Assembly (NCBI GenBank): GCA_026692905.1 | Contig: JAPLNL010000118.1 | Coordinates: 1 to 64,000 of the forward strand | Reading direction: 5' to 3' | DNA: 64,000 nucleotides | Source: Planctomycetota bacterium | Lineage (GTDB): Bacteria; Planctomycetota; Planctomycetia; Pirellulales; Pirellulaceae | Part shown: positions 9,232-18,460 of the stretch, in pieces | How positions within the stretch are numbered: position 1 is the first letter of the stretch | How the letters are laid out: the number at the start of each line of letters is the position of its first letter | Translations under genes and position numbers: made by a program | The notes under the pieces: generated by a model | Told to the model about the DNA's origin: nothing | Databases searched by the model: none | What the model saw: the letters and a program-made list of their open reading frames with translations, nothing else

Positions 9232-10395
9232 CTAAATCCCGGTGAAGCAGGCGGCTGATGAATTCTGACCGGGAGCGAATTTACGATTGCGTTTTTGAGC
9301 CAACTCCCTGAGGCTCTTGGGTGAGCCTGCGGCGCTGCCTCGGCCAAAATACTTCTTGAAGTTCCAGACCAAGTCGCACCACATTTTTTCATCGACTCCG
9401 ACTTTTCGGAGGATTTGCTCAAGGTCCTTTGGGATAATCGGTTTCACAAGGCTTCCAATGCGTTGTTGGCCGGTCCATTTGAGTAACTTCAGATAGTCAA
9501 TTAGCTTCATCCAAAGGAAACCTTTGTCGCTAGCTCGAACACCGCTGCGGCTTGTTTGTGCACCTGGTTTGGCTTGTTCACTAAGTTCGAGCGGCGCTAG
9601 CCAGGCGTCCCTAAAGATTGAGGGGCCTCGTTTCTTTTTGGCTTCGGCTTTTCGCTCGCGAAGCTGTTCCGGAGTTAAGGTGCGGTGGATTCGGCCCGCC
9701 TCCTCCGTCTCGATCGCAACCAATTCGACAGCGGCTGACTGGATCATGCTTCCTTCTAACGCTTTGATTCGATCGTACGCTGACGTGTGAATCGACTCTT
9801 CGGGAGACGAAGCCAAAGCGGCGCGGATGGGGTTTAGGTCTACGTACATGCTGCATGCGAGCAAGCCCGCGTCGTCGGTGATGGCTTGAGCTTTGAATCG
9901 ACCTTCCCAGAAGTGGCCAGTGGCTTTGTCTTGGAAATTAGCAAGTCGCGCGATGGGTTCGCAGAGGGCTTTCATGAACCAAGAGGGATCCGATAATCGT
10001 GAGCGTATAATCTGAATCCGTTCAACATCATTGGCTAGGGTGTCGACGGAATTGGTAGTCGGTTCGGCGAGGTGTTCGTCGATTCGCTGTCCAGGGAAGA
10101 TGCGTAACCAGCGAAGAGCAACTTCTTGGTCGGACCATTCACACACAACATCGGGGCGATTTCGAGCAACGAGGTGAAGGTGATTCGATAGTATGGCGTA
10201 GGTCAAAACATCGATTCCGAAGACCGAGGCGAGTCGTTCCATGCGGCAACGGATCCATTCTCGGCGGTGAGAGTAGTCTTTTCCTGTGGTTTCATCGACG
10301 CCGGTCAAATAAGCCCTGCGGACGCAGCGTTGGACTAGATGTACGATGCAGACTTGGTGTGGGTTGAATTGTTCGGCACGTGGTGTACGCGGCAT
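9232..10395 (-). CDS. REP-associated tyrosine (IS200-like, RAYT) transposase
   Basis: A 387-residue Y1-type single-strand transposase of the domesticated RAYT kind. It has the HUH motif in LSNHLHLVAR and the conserved FQDKATGHFWEGRFK and YVDLNPIRAAL segments of this planctomycete group. RAYTs act on palindromic REP-like sequences, and such palindromes (GGTGCCTGGCACC) lie directly upstream at 10450-10644. I place the start at ATG 10395 because AGGAGGAG sits 7 bases before it; the same frame runs open to 10581, but that part is repeat sequence. The C-terminal part (SAAVELVAIETEEAGRIHRT) is the region found duplicated and decayed in the upstream repeats. It is not flanked by visible terminal inverted repeats. 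Confidence 0.9.
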   Translation of the reverse strand: MPRTPRAEQFNPHQVCIVHLVQRCVRRAYLTGVDETTGKDYSHRREWIRCRMERLASVFGIDVLTYAILSNHLHLVARNRPDVVCEWSDQEVALRWLRIFPGQRIDEHLAEPTTNSVDTLANDVERIQIIRSRLSDPSWFMKALCEPIARLANFQDKATGHFWEGRFKAQAITDDAGLLACSMYVDLNPIRAALASSPEESIHTSAYDRIKALEGSMIQSAAVELVAIETEEAGRIHRTLTPEQLRERKAEAKKKRGPSIFRDAWLAPLELSEQAKPGAQTSRSGVRASDKGFLWMKLIDYLKLLKWTGQQRIGSLVKPIIPKDLEQILRKVGVDEKMWCDLVWNFKKYFGRGSAAGSPKSLRELAQKRNRKFAPGQNSSAACFTGI

Positions 10396-10410
10396 ATCGA
10401 ATCTCCTCCT

Positions 10411-10718
10411 GAACAAAAAATAGCGAAGGAAGGAAACAAAGTCAATACAGGTGCCTGGCACCTTTTGGGTTCTGTTTCGCTTGCGAAGTTCTGTTGGTGT
10501 TGTCGTGCGGCGGATTCGGCCCTTCGGTTTCGATAGAAAGTCAATATAGGTGCCTGGCACCTTTTGGCTAATACCTGGCACCTTTTGGCTCTGAACAAAA
10601 AATAGCGAAGGAAGGAAATAAAGTCAATACAGGTGCCTGGCACCTTTTGGGTTCTGTTTCGCTTGCGAAGTTCTGTTGGTGTTGTCGTGCGGCGGATTCG
10701 GCCCTTCGGTTTCGATAG
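10411..10718. repeat. Tandem duplication with REP-like palindromes (GGTGCCTGGCACC)
   Basis: A 126-base unit at 10411-10536 recurs at 10593-10718 almost unchanged. Each unit holds a TGAACAAAAAATAGCGAAGG stretch, the perfect palindrome GGTGCCTGGCACC and a tail derived from the transposase gene. Palindrome copies are at 10450-10462, 10549-10561 and 10632-10644, plus a truncated one near 10572. These are the likely substrates of the adjacent RAYT. Confidence 0.92.
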
Positions 10719-10738
10719 CGATCAATTCGACGGCGGCG
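10645..10738 (-). pseudogene. Decayed fragment of a RAYT gene (C-terminal part), repeated at 10463-10536
   Basis: Read on the minus strand, this stretch encodes AAVELIAIETEG, matching AAVELVAIETEE of the neighbouring transposase. After a frameshift it continues GRIRRTTTPTELRKRNR, matching GRIHRTLTPEQLRERKA. It is therefore a broken relic of a related transposase, cut by the REP palindrome. A shorter copy lies in the first repeat unit. It abuts the 3' end of fliG directly. Confidence 0.75.
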
Positions 10739-11743
10739 CTAGGCTACGAACTCTTCTTCGCCGTCAGCACCAGGACGCTGTAGCTGGCCGGATTCTTCGA
10801 GAGTTCGCAAGATATCCACGATTTTTTGCTGGACGCTTTCGACGTCGCTGACCTTGACTCGGCCAAGGAAGCCAATTTCTTCCTTGAGAATTTCGGCAGC
10901 CCGTGTGGACATGTTCTTCATTACCTTTTCTTGCAACTGCTGACTTGCACCCTTGAGCGCCATCGCCCACTGGCTGGTCTCGACATTCTTTAGAATCGTT
11001 TGAATGTCCTTGTCCGCGAGCTTCTGTATGTCTTCGAACACGAACATCAATCGTCGGATCTCTTCCACTAACTCCGGATTGTCCTTGGTCAGCGATTCCA
11101 ACACAACGCGTTCGGTCGCGCGGTCTGTTACGTTCAATATCTCGGCCACTGCCGGAACGCCACCAGCCTTGCGGAACGATTGGCTCATCACGAGGGACAT
11201 TCGAACCTCAAGGGCGCATTCAATCTCCTTGATCGCCTCCGGATTTGTTTGTTGCATGCCTGCAATCCGCTTGATGACCGACAGCTGTTTTTGCTGAGGC
11301 AGCCCGTTAAGAATCGCAGCCCCTGTCGCAGCTGGCACGTGACATATCACCACCGCAATCGTTTGAGGATGCTCGTCCATGATGAACGACAAAATATTTT
11401 GCGGGTCTGCTTTTTGCAAAAAGCCAAACGGCAGTGATTCCAAAGTCTGCTGCAAAATAGAAAGCATGTCCGCAGCATCTTTGCCGAGCGCTTTCTTAAC
11501 CAACGACTTAGCTCGATCCAAACCTCCTGTAGAATGGCCAAGCGAACTTGGCTCGCCACCGAAGAACTCGGCGATGATCTCTTCTTGGATCTGTCCAGAA
11601 ATGTTATCCAGCTGAGCAATGGCTAACGAAACCAACTCGACCTGCTTGGGCGGCAACTTGCCCAACAAAACTGCAGCATCGTCCTCCTCAAGAGCCATGA
11701 GTAGGACCGCAGCCTTGACTATGCCGTTCGGTTTTTCAGACAC
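10739..11743 (-). CDS. fliG: Flagellar motor switch protein FliG
   Basis: The 334-residue protein has the three FliG armadillo-like domains. The middle-domain signature EHPQTIAVVICHV is at about 129-141, and the C-terminal torque-generating charged region ends in LRTLEESGQL. FliG forms the C-ring switch with FliM and FliN and contacts the stator. No other flagellar gene is nearby, so it is detached from a flagellar operon, as is common in planctomycetes. Its stop codon is directly followed by transposase-derived repeat sequence, so the original downstream context may have been lost. Confidence 0.96.
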   Translation of the reverse strand: MSEKPNGIVKAAVLLMALEEDDAAVLLGKLPPKQVELVSLAIAQLDNISGQIQEEIIAEFFGGEPSSLGHSTGGLDRAKSLVKKALGKDAADMLSILQQTLESLPFGFLQKADPQNILSFIMDEHPQTIAVVICHVPAATGAAILNGLPQQKQLSVIKRIAGMQQTNPEAIKEIECALEVRMSLVMSQSFRKAGGVPAVAEILNVTDRATERVVLESLTKDNPELVEEIRRLMFVFEDIQKLADKDIQTILKNVETSQWAMALKGASQQLQEKVMKNMSTRAAEILKEEIGFLGRVKVSDVESVQQKIVDILRTLEESGQLQRPGADGEEEFVA

Positions 11744-11898
11744 AAGTATCTACCGCTGCTTCAATGGAAAGGTTTGCTGATGCCAATACAACCTCCGATT
11801 CGAGCAAGCACTTTGCAACGCTACCTCTCGGGGCATCGCTCAACGTCGACTTCTCAGACCATTCCTGAACAACAAATCCAATCCGCTTGACGCGACCC

Positions 11899-12411
11899 TT
11901 ATTTTTGGTCAATCCAGGGCAATCGACAATATCCCCACTGCCCGTGGTTTTCGTCGATACCAATTTCCAGCATATTGAGGCGCGGCCCAATTTCCGGGTA
12001 CAGCTTGTCCTTTAACTTAGTCGCTATCCACCAAGCAATTTCCTCCGCCGTTGTGTTGATGATCGGCAGAAGCATGCAGTCTTCCCGTGGGAACACCCAT
12101 CGCTTTTTTCTGAATCGCACTGTCACTTCTTCGTTTTCCTCTTCCACCTGGATCATGGCGTGCTTGGTCGGCAAAAGCATGTGGTGATCGAGCTGCTTCA
12201 CGAGCTCAGTCAATGAATCACGAAATGCGATAAAGTCAATGACATAGCGGTTTTCATCCAATTGGCCCTCCACTTCCGCTCGAACCCCGTAGTTATGGCC
12301 ATGCACGCATTCGCAAATGTCCCCGGCAAAGGTGATGAAATGGGCTGCTGAAAAAACCAACTGTTCTTTTTGGAGCAGGACGCGAAACGTTGTTGTACTG
12401 GACATAGTCAT
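11899..12411 (-). CDS. 6-pyruvoyl-tetrahydropterin synthase / QueD family protein
   Basis: The 170-residue enzyme has the zinc ligands H24 (FSAAH) and H37, H39 (CVHGHNYG). A cysteine (C33) lies three residues before HGH in the position of the QueD catalytic cysteine. NTTAEEIA and DENHGQWGYC are the later family motifs. It could act on dihydroneopterin triphosphate for queuosine or for another pterin; the window does not decide. It carries an insertion with VTVRFRKKRWVFPRED that lengthens it over the typical 120-140 residues. The start is ATG 12411; ATG 12405 is also possible. It precedes fliG on the same strand with a 155-base gap in which I see no gene. Confidence 0.9.
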   Translation of the reverse strand: MTMSSTTTFRVLLQKEQLVFSAAHFITFAGDICECVHGHNYGVRAEVEGQLDENRYVIDFIAFRDSLTELVKQLDHHMLLPTKHAMIQVEEENEEVTVRFRKKRWVFPREDCMLLPIINTTAEEIAWWIATKLKDKLYPEIGPRLNMLEIGIDENHGQWGYCRLPWIDQK

Positions 12412-12574
12412 GTCTTTTTCTGTAATTGAAGTTCTGTGGACGGCAAAACCCGATTTGCCTGCAGTGATTCGTTCGTCTAATTTTACCAGACGTTTAAGTC
12501 ATGGCTGAAAAATCGAAAAAAGTCGTGTATCCTTAAGCTTTTGAAACGCGATCACTTCGAACCCCGAACCCACC

Positions 12575-14845
12575 ATGCCTGATGAGCTAGACGACGGCAC
12601 TGAAATCAAGCTGGACCAAGCATTGCTTGATTTTATGCGCCGATTCGATGCCGGGGCAATCGAGGATCGAGAGGCTTTCCTAAACGAATACCCTGAAATT
12701 GCTCCTCAATTGCGGACGCTTCTCGATGCAGCGGATTTGATCGAACGCATGGCAGGACCAACACTTGCCGAGCTTGGGGCCGCTTCCTCCATGGCCGAGC
12801 CCAAGGATAGGCAGCAATCGCGTGAGCAAATCGCTGCGACACCTGGTCCAAACGAATTGACGATTGCTCCGACTAAGTCGGGCAACCAAACAAACGAACG
12901 AGCGGTTTCGATCTCTCCTGACGAATCGACTTTGCCGCCACCCAAAAACCAGTCGGAATTCAGTCTGGCGAGCCTGGCAAACACCAGCAACACACAATCC
13001 ATTCTGCCTTACCGTTTCGGTGACTACATCTTGGAACAAGTCCTTGGGCGTGGCGGCATGGGCGTGGTCTATCGTGCATTCCAAGTGCAATTGGAACGCC
13101 CGGTCGCTATCAAAATGATCCGCTCCGGCTGCTTGGCCAGCGAGGACGAAGTCAACCGATTTCACACCGAAGCCAGAAGCGCCGCTAGCCTCACTCACCC
13201 CAACATCGTAACTGTATATCAATGCGGTGAATGCGATGGACACCATTACTTTTCGATGGACTATATTCCAGGTACCGATCTTGCGAAGCGACTCGCATCC
13301 GGTCCAATGAGCCCTAAAGACGCTGTTCGTTATGTCCGCGATGTGGCTCGAGCCATCGATTATGCCCATAAGCAAGGAGTTGTTCACCGCGATCTCAAAC
13401 CGGCGAATGTGCTCATCGACGAGACCGATCAGGTCGTGGTCACCGACTTCGGATTGGCCAAGCAAATGGGGGCGGACAAAGGGCTCACTGCTACCGGTGC
13501 CACACTTGGAACCCCAAGCTACATGTCTCCCGAACAGGCCGCAGGAAAAAGCGAAGAACAAGGTGCCTCGACGGATGTCTACGCCATCGGTGCGATTCTC
13601 TACGCATTGCTGACCGGCAAACCTCCGTTTCAAGCGGATTCGGTCCTGCAAACAATCATGCAAGTGATTCATCGACCTGCGCCCAAGGTTCGTCAAAGCC
13701 ATCCTGATGTCCACTCCGACCTGGAAACGATTGTAACCAAGTGTTTAGAGAAACTCCCGACGCGTCGGTATGCTACCGCAGGTGATCTTGCAGATGACTT
13801 GGAGCGGTTTTATCAAGGGATTCCAATCACCGCCCAACCTCCTTCGATATTCCGAAGGTGCAAGCACTGGTTGGCAAATGTTCCCTTGGTGGCTGCACTG
13901 ACAGGCACGAGAAACATCGAGCCTACTCGATCACAACGCATTGCACAAAATCTTTTGATCGGAGCCATGTTCGCCATCGCATTGATCTGGCTCGCTGGTG
14001 GCCAAACCATGGAATACTTACGAAACTCCAACATGCCTCGGAATATTTCCATCGCTTCAGGGGCGCCCGGCGGAATGTACTTTGAGATTGCGGGCAAGCT
14101 TGCGAATCGCCTGCACGAAAGTAGCGGAAGACAGCCACATGTAATCGCCACCAACGGCTCTTTGGACAACCTGACGCAGCTTTTCGAAAACAAAGTTCAG
14201 CTCGCCTTGATGCAAGAGTCCTCGGTCCAACCCGACCAAGTATCCGTGGTCGCTCCCCTGTTTTTTGAAGCTGTCCATATTCTGGTAACAAAGGATTCTG
14301 GCATCAATCATATTTCCGAGTTCGCAGGCAAAACGGTGATGATGGGTGCAAATGGCTCAGGTACATACCAAACGTCGACTCGGCTGCTAAAACACTTCGA
14401 CATCACGCCTGAAAATATCAACTTAATTGCGAGCGATTGGACTCATCGTGATCTGCTCCACAAGGCCGACGTGGTCATCGCGGTTACCAAAGTGGGACAT
14501 CAGGGAATTAGTGAGTTGCTCAAAGACTCGCGGTACCGATTGCTATCGATCGATAACGCTGAGTCCCTTGCACTGCAGGAGCCGATGTTTCGCTTCTTTG
14601 AAATGCCTCACTCTGCTTATGGAGATGCAACGCAAAACGCAATCACAACTCTGAGAACAACTGCCCTACTGGTTGCTAGAAAAGACGCCTCAGCCCGACT
14701 CGTCGAAGAGACTCTTAGAGCAATCTATAGCGGTGCGCCCGCCGCCGACGAATTGATCGCATTGGAGCTTGCGGCAAATTGGCAGGGACTTCCCTACCAT
14801 GAAACAGCTCGTAAATTCTTTGCAAAAAGTGTTCGGACACCTTAA
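12575..14845 (+). CDS. Transmembrane Ser/Thr protein kinase with C-terminal TAXI-type solute-binding domain
   Basis: 756 residues. Residues 1-145 are a short helical start and a low-complexity linker. 150-413 form a full Hanks-type kinase: glycine loop LGRGGMGVVY (158-167), K180 in VAIK, HRDLKPAN (271-278), DFGLA (291-295), GTPSYMSPEQ. One membrane helix follows at about 459-475. Residues about 490-745 match the TAXI family of TRAP-transporter solute receptors: SGAPGGMYFEIAGKLANRL, then NGSLDNLTQLFENKVQLALM. This would place a ligand-binding sensor outside and the kinase inside, a receptor kinase with a transporter-derived sensor. TAXI proteins usually bind small carboxylates or amino acids; the ligand is unknown. 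It forms an operon with the next gene (2-base gap). Confidence 0.93.
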   Translation: MPDELDDGTEIKLDQALLDFMRRFDAGAIEDREAFLNEYPEIAPQLRTLLDAADLIERMAGPTLAELGAASSMAEPKDRQQSREQIAATPGPNELTIAPTKSGNQTNERAVSISPDESTLPPPKNQSEFSLASLANTSNTQSILPYRFGDYILEQVLGRGGMGVVYRAFQVQLERPVAIKMIRSGCLASEDEVNRFHTEARSAASLTHPNIVTVYQCGECDGHHYFSMDYIPGTDLAKRLASGPMSPKDAVRYVRDVARAIDYAHKQGVVHRDLKPANVLIDETDQVVVTDFGLAKQMGADKGLTATGATLGTPSYMSPEQAAGKSEEQGASTDVYAIGAILYALLTGKPPFQADSVLQTIMQVIHRPAPKVRQSHPDVHSDLETIVTKCLEKLPTRRYATAGDLADDLERFYQGIPITAQPPSIFRRCKHWLANVPLVAALTGTRNIEPTRSQRIAQNLLIGAMFAIALIWLAGGQTMEYLRNSNMPRNISIASGAPGGMYFEIAGKLANRLHESSGRQPHVIATNGSLDNLTQLFENKVQLALMQESSVQPDQVSVVAPLFFEAVHILVTKDSGINHISEFAGKTVMMGANGSGTYQTSTRLLKHFDITPENINLIASDWTHRDLLHKADVVIAVTKVGHQGISELLKDSRYRLLSIDNAESLALQEPMFRFFEMPHSAYGDATQNAITTLRTTALLVARKDASARLVEETLRAIYSGAPAADELIALELAANWQGLPYHETARKFFAKSVRTP

Positions 14846-14847
14846 CC

Positions 14848-17520
14848 ATGCCCAGAAACTTGCGACAACGGTGGTATAGCGTTCAAGGTCAAAGTCGCAC
14901 GAAGGCCAACGCACTTCAGCGATCAAACGGCGTTCGAAAAGTGGCCTCGTTACTCGTCCTGTTGATGATGGTCCTCATTCTGATTCAGCAAACGTCCGAC
15001 GTGAAGAAAGTCGAAAAAGTTGCGATTGCCATAGGCCTATTGCCTAGCGAAAACCAGTCTCTTACTGCAGTCGGGCTTAACGCGTACGACGAGGCGGCAA
15101 TAAACTCGCTCAGGCAAGCAAATCGCCAGTCTGTTTCCGAAGTCGGAGTTGCAAACAGCGAAATCGAGCCTAGCGTCTTGGAAATCGTTTCGTTGGAAAC
15201 AACCGACGATAAGGTCGAGACCTATTACCGAATTTGGAAAGCCTTGCTCCGAAAAGTGCCAGTCACGGTGGTTGGCGCAATGGCACGTAAGCTTTTTCAA
15301 GTGGTTGCTCCAGAATCGAGCCAAGCGTCAAGCGTCGATGAAACAAAGGTCCTCACGATTCCATGGGGTGGCGTTCACGATTGGCACCGGGAATTTCAAA
15401 CTCAAGTGGCGAATTGGACGGAAATAGAAACCGAAAACGCTTCAACGAAACTCTCACGCACCACCCATAAGAGCGACGTGTCGCCAACAGTCCCTAGCTT
15501 CGACTTTGCACAAGAGCTCGAAAAACATGCTGCTTGGTTTCAGCAATTTGAGCCCGCCGATCCACCTCGGAGCGCACTAGTGCAAGAAAAATTCTTTCGC
15601 GGATTGCAAATGGCCCTCGACGAAAAGTTGCTTGAGCAAGTTGTGGATAATTCTAATTGGGGCGGTGTCGATCGGCTCCCCTTCGTTCGGACCTGGCAAC
15701 GCGTCGGCATTCTTCGCGAGTTGCTGGCCTCCAAAATGGCTGTTTCCAATCATTTCCCGAAGATCGAAGTTTCGCAACTTCTATCCAATGGCAGCGCAAT
15801 ACGAGCTCGCCCTCTTCGCTTTGAAGGTTCGATCGCTCGCGTTGATTCGATCGCATCCATCTCGGAAGCTGGCTTTGGAACGACTGAGTACCAAGTCATC
15901 TGGCTCAGACCCTATGAGACTAGCAACCAACCGGTCTGTGTTTATGCGCCCCTGGAAAACATCGACAGAAATGTCAAAATCGAAAAAGGTACAGAGGTCA
16001 TTGTTACCGGCGTCTTCTTCAAACGAATGGCCCACTCGTCGGAGCGTGGTGGCGACGTTTCCCCGTTGCTGCTTGCGGCCTATGTCAAGCCATTCGGTTC
16101 GAACGAGACATTGCCAACCAATCCGTTTTTGGTAGGGCGTAATGGGAAATCCGAACGAATAAGCTGGCAACCTCCTGCCGACACCCGCACACCGTTTTTG
16201 AATGTCCAATCTCGACTTGAGCAATCCGTATTGGGCTTGGACGATGCAGTGCTCGAATCAGGATTTAATGGACTGGACGCTTCCGGTGTCGCCAAACCCA
16301 TTTTCGAATTGCAAAAACTGGTCCCTGAAATCAATTTGCTACTTGAGCGAAATCCCGATTGGCCAATCGCCGACGTCGCAACGCTCAACCGATTGTCTGG
16401 GATTGTTACCAAAGTGTCTCGAATTCCAATCAGTGCTCAATTGGCGAGCCTGCTTGAGCAGCCCCATGTTTATCGATGCGAGTTTGAAAGCGGTTCTCAG
16501 CCGATCGTTTTTCTCTCCGCTGCGGTTCCGGGCGCTTGGAAGCAAGCCAATGGCAACCCACAGCAAGAGATTCGGCAACCCTGCCAAGTTGACGTGTTGC
16601 GATTGGTCGATGGAAGCTCTTACGCTTGGACTCGTGCGATTCAATGGAAGAAGGGCAATGGAATTGCCACGGGTGAGTCGAGGGATTGGAGGCCGTCGAT
16701 TTCGAAACCATTTGCATACCTGTTTGATCACGATTGGGACTTGGCCTGGCTGGAGCAAGTTCGTGAGTTGCAAAGCGATCCGATTCGACCTCTCTCATCG
16801 AAGGAGATCGAACCGTTTTATCGTTTGATGCGAATCGCAAAAGGCTCATCTTTGGAAGTTGCACCGCCTAGGAACGAAGGGTCTGAACCGCTGTCGATCG
16901 TAAGCATACTCGATTCGCTGACCAAGTCGCGCAAGTCAGTCAAGCCTTCGATGGAGCGAGTTGCGATGAACATGCGAATCGTTCGAGTTTCGCGAGTTTC
17001 CGTAGACGACCCGGCTATGGCTGCGATTCTCGGTAGTGATCGGTACTATCAGCTCGACACGATGGCCGACATTGGAAATCGCGAGTACGAAGATGCTGGT
17101 GATCAAGGGGGCGATAAAGCCAAGGAGCCAGTTGTCTATCACAAGGAGTATCCAGTCACTTGTGTAGCGATCGATATCCCTGATTGGCTATTGAATGCGG
17201 AAGGCTCCGCAAGTGTTCTAGATTCAAAACTGGAGCATGTTTGGTATCCCCGGCTTAAGACTTCAGGTGCAGGCTGGTTCTATCGCTTTTGGAGCTACAA
17301 AACGCAAGAGACGTTGCAATCGCTAGGTGTGGATCATCGCCAACGCGGTCCGCTCGTGGTTTTGGATTCGCTGAAACTGGGCAATGCTGAAAGCGACGCA
17401 AATGGCGTGGCCAAAATGATTTCCAATATTGCCAACTCGGTCACTGTTCTTATCGGAGTCTTGGGGACTCTTGGCATTTGGTGGTTTGTGCGAAAGTCTA
17501 CTAAGCCACGCAGGCGTTGA
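14848..17520 (+). CDS. Large membrane-anchored protein of unknown function, partner of the TAXI kinase
   Basis: The 890-residue protein has an N-terminal membrane helix (about 31-48, VASLLVLLMMVLILIQQ) and a C-terminal one (about 866-883, NSVTVLIGVLGTLGIWWFVR). The bulk between them is probably extracytoplasmic. Within it a stretch around residues 325-405 (FEGSIARVDSI ... IVTGVFFKRMAH ... LLLAAYVKP) looks like a small beta-barrel segment seen in other planctomycete unknowns, and a second similar stretch (RIVRVSRV ... YYQLD ... YPVTCVAIDIP) lies near 710-780. I do not recognise the function. Its ATG follows the kinase stop by 2 bases, so it is very likely co-expressed with the receptor kinase and may work with it at the membrane. 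Confidence 0.85.
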   Translation: MPRNLRQRWYSVQGQSRTKANALQRSNGVRKVASLLVLLMMVLILIQQTSDVKKVEKVAIAIGLLPSENQSLTAVGLNAYDEAAINSLRQANRQSVSEVGVANSEIEPSVLEIVSLETTDDKVETYYRIWKALLRKVPVTVVGAMARKLFQVVAPESSQASSVDETKVLTIPWGGVHDWHREFQTQVANWTEIETENASTKLSRTTHKSDVSPTVPSFDFAQELEKHAAWFQQFEPADPPRSALVQEKFFRGLQMALDEKLLEQVVDNSNWGGVDRLPFVRTWQRVGILRELLASKMAVSNHFPKIEVSQLLSNGSAIRARPLRFEGSIARVDSIASISEAGFGTTEYQVIWLRPYETSNQPVCVYAPLENIDRNVKIEKGTEVIVTGVFFKRMAHSSERGGDVSPLLLAAYVKPFGSNETLPTNPFLVGRNGKSERISWQPPADTRTPFLNVQSRLEQSVLGLDDAVLESGFNGLDASGVAKPIFELQKLVPEINLLLERNPDWPIADVATLNRLSGIVTKVSRIPISAQLASLLEQPHVYRCEFESGSQPIVFLSAAVPGAWKQANGNPQQEIRQPCQVDVLRLVDGSSYAWTRAIQWKKGNGIATGESRDWRPSISKPFAYLFDHDWDLAWLEQVRELQSDPIRPLSSKEIEPFYRLMRIAKGSSLEVAPPRNEGSEPLSIVSILDSLTKSRKSVKPSMERVAMNMRIVRVSRVSVDDPAMAAILGSDRYYQLDTMADIGNREYEDAGDQGGDKAKEPVVYHKEYPVTCVAIDIPDWLLNAEGSASVLDSKLEHVWYPRLKTSGAGWFYRFWSYKTQETLQSLGVDHRQRGPLVVLDSLKLGNAESDANGVAKMISNIANSVTVLIGVLGTLGIWWFVRKSTKPRRR

Positions 17521-17541
17521 CCGAACTTAGCTGATCGAGGG

Positions 17542-17614
17542 TTGTAGCGAAAGTCGTCAAAACTTTCGGTTGCTTCCCATACAAGGCCGAAACTCTTGAC
17601 GAGTTTCGCTACAA
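17542..17614. repeat. Family D hairpin between convergent genes
   Basis: Arms at 17542-17569 (TTGTAGCGAAAGTCGTCAAA...) and 17587-17614 pair over about 28 bases with a few mismatches. It sits between the convergent ends of the 890-residue gene and the thioredoxin gene, so it may act as a shared terminator. A second copy at 49581-49649 has the same convergent placement. Confidence 0.87.
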
Positions 17615-17685
17615 ATTCCTTTTGACTGCCCCACCTGGGTAGCACCTGTCGGGGTGCGACTTTGGAATGAACTAGAAATGCGCGC

Positions 17686-18126
17686 TTAGTTCTTCCAGTG
17701 TTTCTCGTTGGATTTCAGCCATCTGCGGATTTCTTCTGTGTCCATACCACCGACTCGTTTATCGACGACCTTCCCTTTGTAAAAAATAAGCAGGTGCGGG
17801 ATACTTGAAACCCGAAAGCGTTGCGACAACGCAAAATTGGACTCCACATCCAATACCAAGACTTTTACGTCACCTGACGATGTGTCCTCGTACTCAGCCA
17901 ATGCGGTATCCGTCGACCGGCACGGAGGGCACCAGGTGGCTCCAAACTTCACAAGAACAGGTCGTGTTTCTTTGGTAACCACCTCTTGAAACTCAGCGTC
18001 CGTGGAGGGCTCGATTCTGGGACCGCTGTTTTGAATTTTGCTGAAATAGAGGACGCAGACCCCGACCAAAAGCGCTCCGATGATCCAATTGGTGTATCGG
18101 TCGAGACTTTGAATCGCGTTTTTCAT
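17686..18126 (-). CDS. Membrane-anchored thioredoxin-like protein
   Basis: A 146-residue protein: membrane helix at about 14-29, then a thioredoxin fold with the redox motif WCPPC (C66, C69) and the cis-proline segment VSSIPHLLIF. WCPPC is a variant of the usual WCGPC. It likely reduces or exchanges disulfides with the fold facing the periplasm. The frame is open upstream to 18306, but I chose ATG 18126 because it places the helix at the N-terminus and the longer form reads as noise. No strong ribosome site is visible before it. Confidence 0.88.
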   Translation of the reverse strand: MKNAIQSLDRYTNWIIGALLVGVCVLYFSKIQNSGPRIEPSTDAEFQEVVTKETRPVLVKFGATWCPPCRSTDTALAEYEDTSSGDVKVLVLDVESNFALSQRFRVSSIPHLLIFYKGKVVDKRVGGMDTEEIRRWLKSNEKHWKN

Positions 18127-18310
18127 GAGATGATTTAACGAATGCTTTGAAAAAATGGTTTGTAGCGTGGGGCAACTGTCTTGACCGTCGTTAGGGGGCG
18201 TTAGGAGGGAATACTCGAACCACAGTATCACAAATAACGTGTCGAGGCAAAGCGGTAAGCTCGCAAAAGTAGGTTGAATTCCTTCTAAGTTGGTCGGCAA
18301 CATCAAACTG

Positions 18311-18420
18311 TAGCACGACGCGCGAGCTAGTGATTTTCACCTCAGCACGACGCGCGAGCTATTGATTTTCACCTCAGCACGACGCGGTCTGGCTGCACGC
18401 TCCCTTCGCAGAGCGAAGGG
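18311..18420. repeat. Family A half-site tandem and a CCCTTCGC hairpin
   Basis: Three direct partial copies of the family A unit (TAGCACGACGCGCGAGCTAG, then CAGCACGACGCG twice) lie at 18311-18386 with TGATTTTCACCTC spacers and no inverted partner. A short perfect hairpin, CCCTTCGC-AGA-GCGAAGGG, follows at 18402-18420, just beyond the end of the minus-strand hybrid kinase, and may be its terminator. The rest of 18127-18460 shows no gene. Confidence 0.75.
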
Positions 18421-18460
18421 CGACATTGTCGCTCGTCGCTCCGAGACGAATACGTATGCT

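Noticed and set aside
10396-10581. N-terminal extension of the transposase
   Set aside because: It reads through REP palindromes and transposase relics. The AGGAGGAG before ATG 10395 marks the real start.
11736-11990. 84-residue minus-strand frame between the PTPS-like gene and fliG
   Set aside because: It overlaps the PTPS-like gene in another frame and has no family features or ribosome site.
12680-13714. 344-residue minus-strand frame opposite the TAXI kinase
   Set aside because: The plus strand carries all kinase motifs in frame; the antisense frame has no recognisable content.
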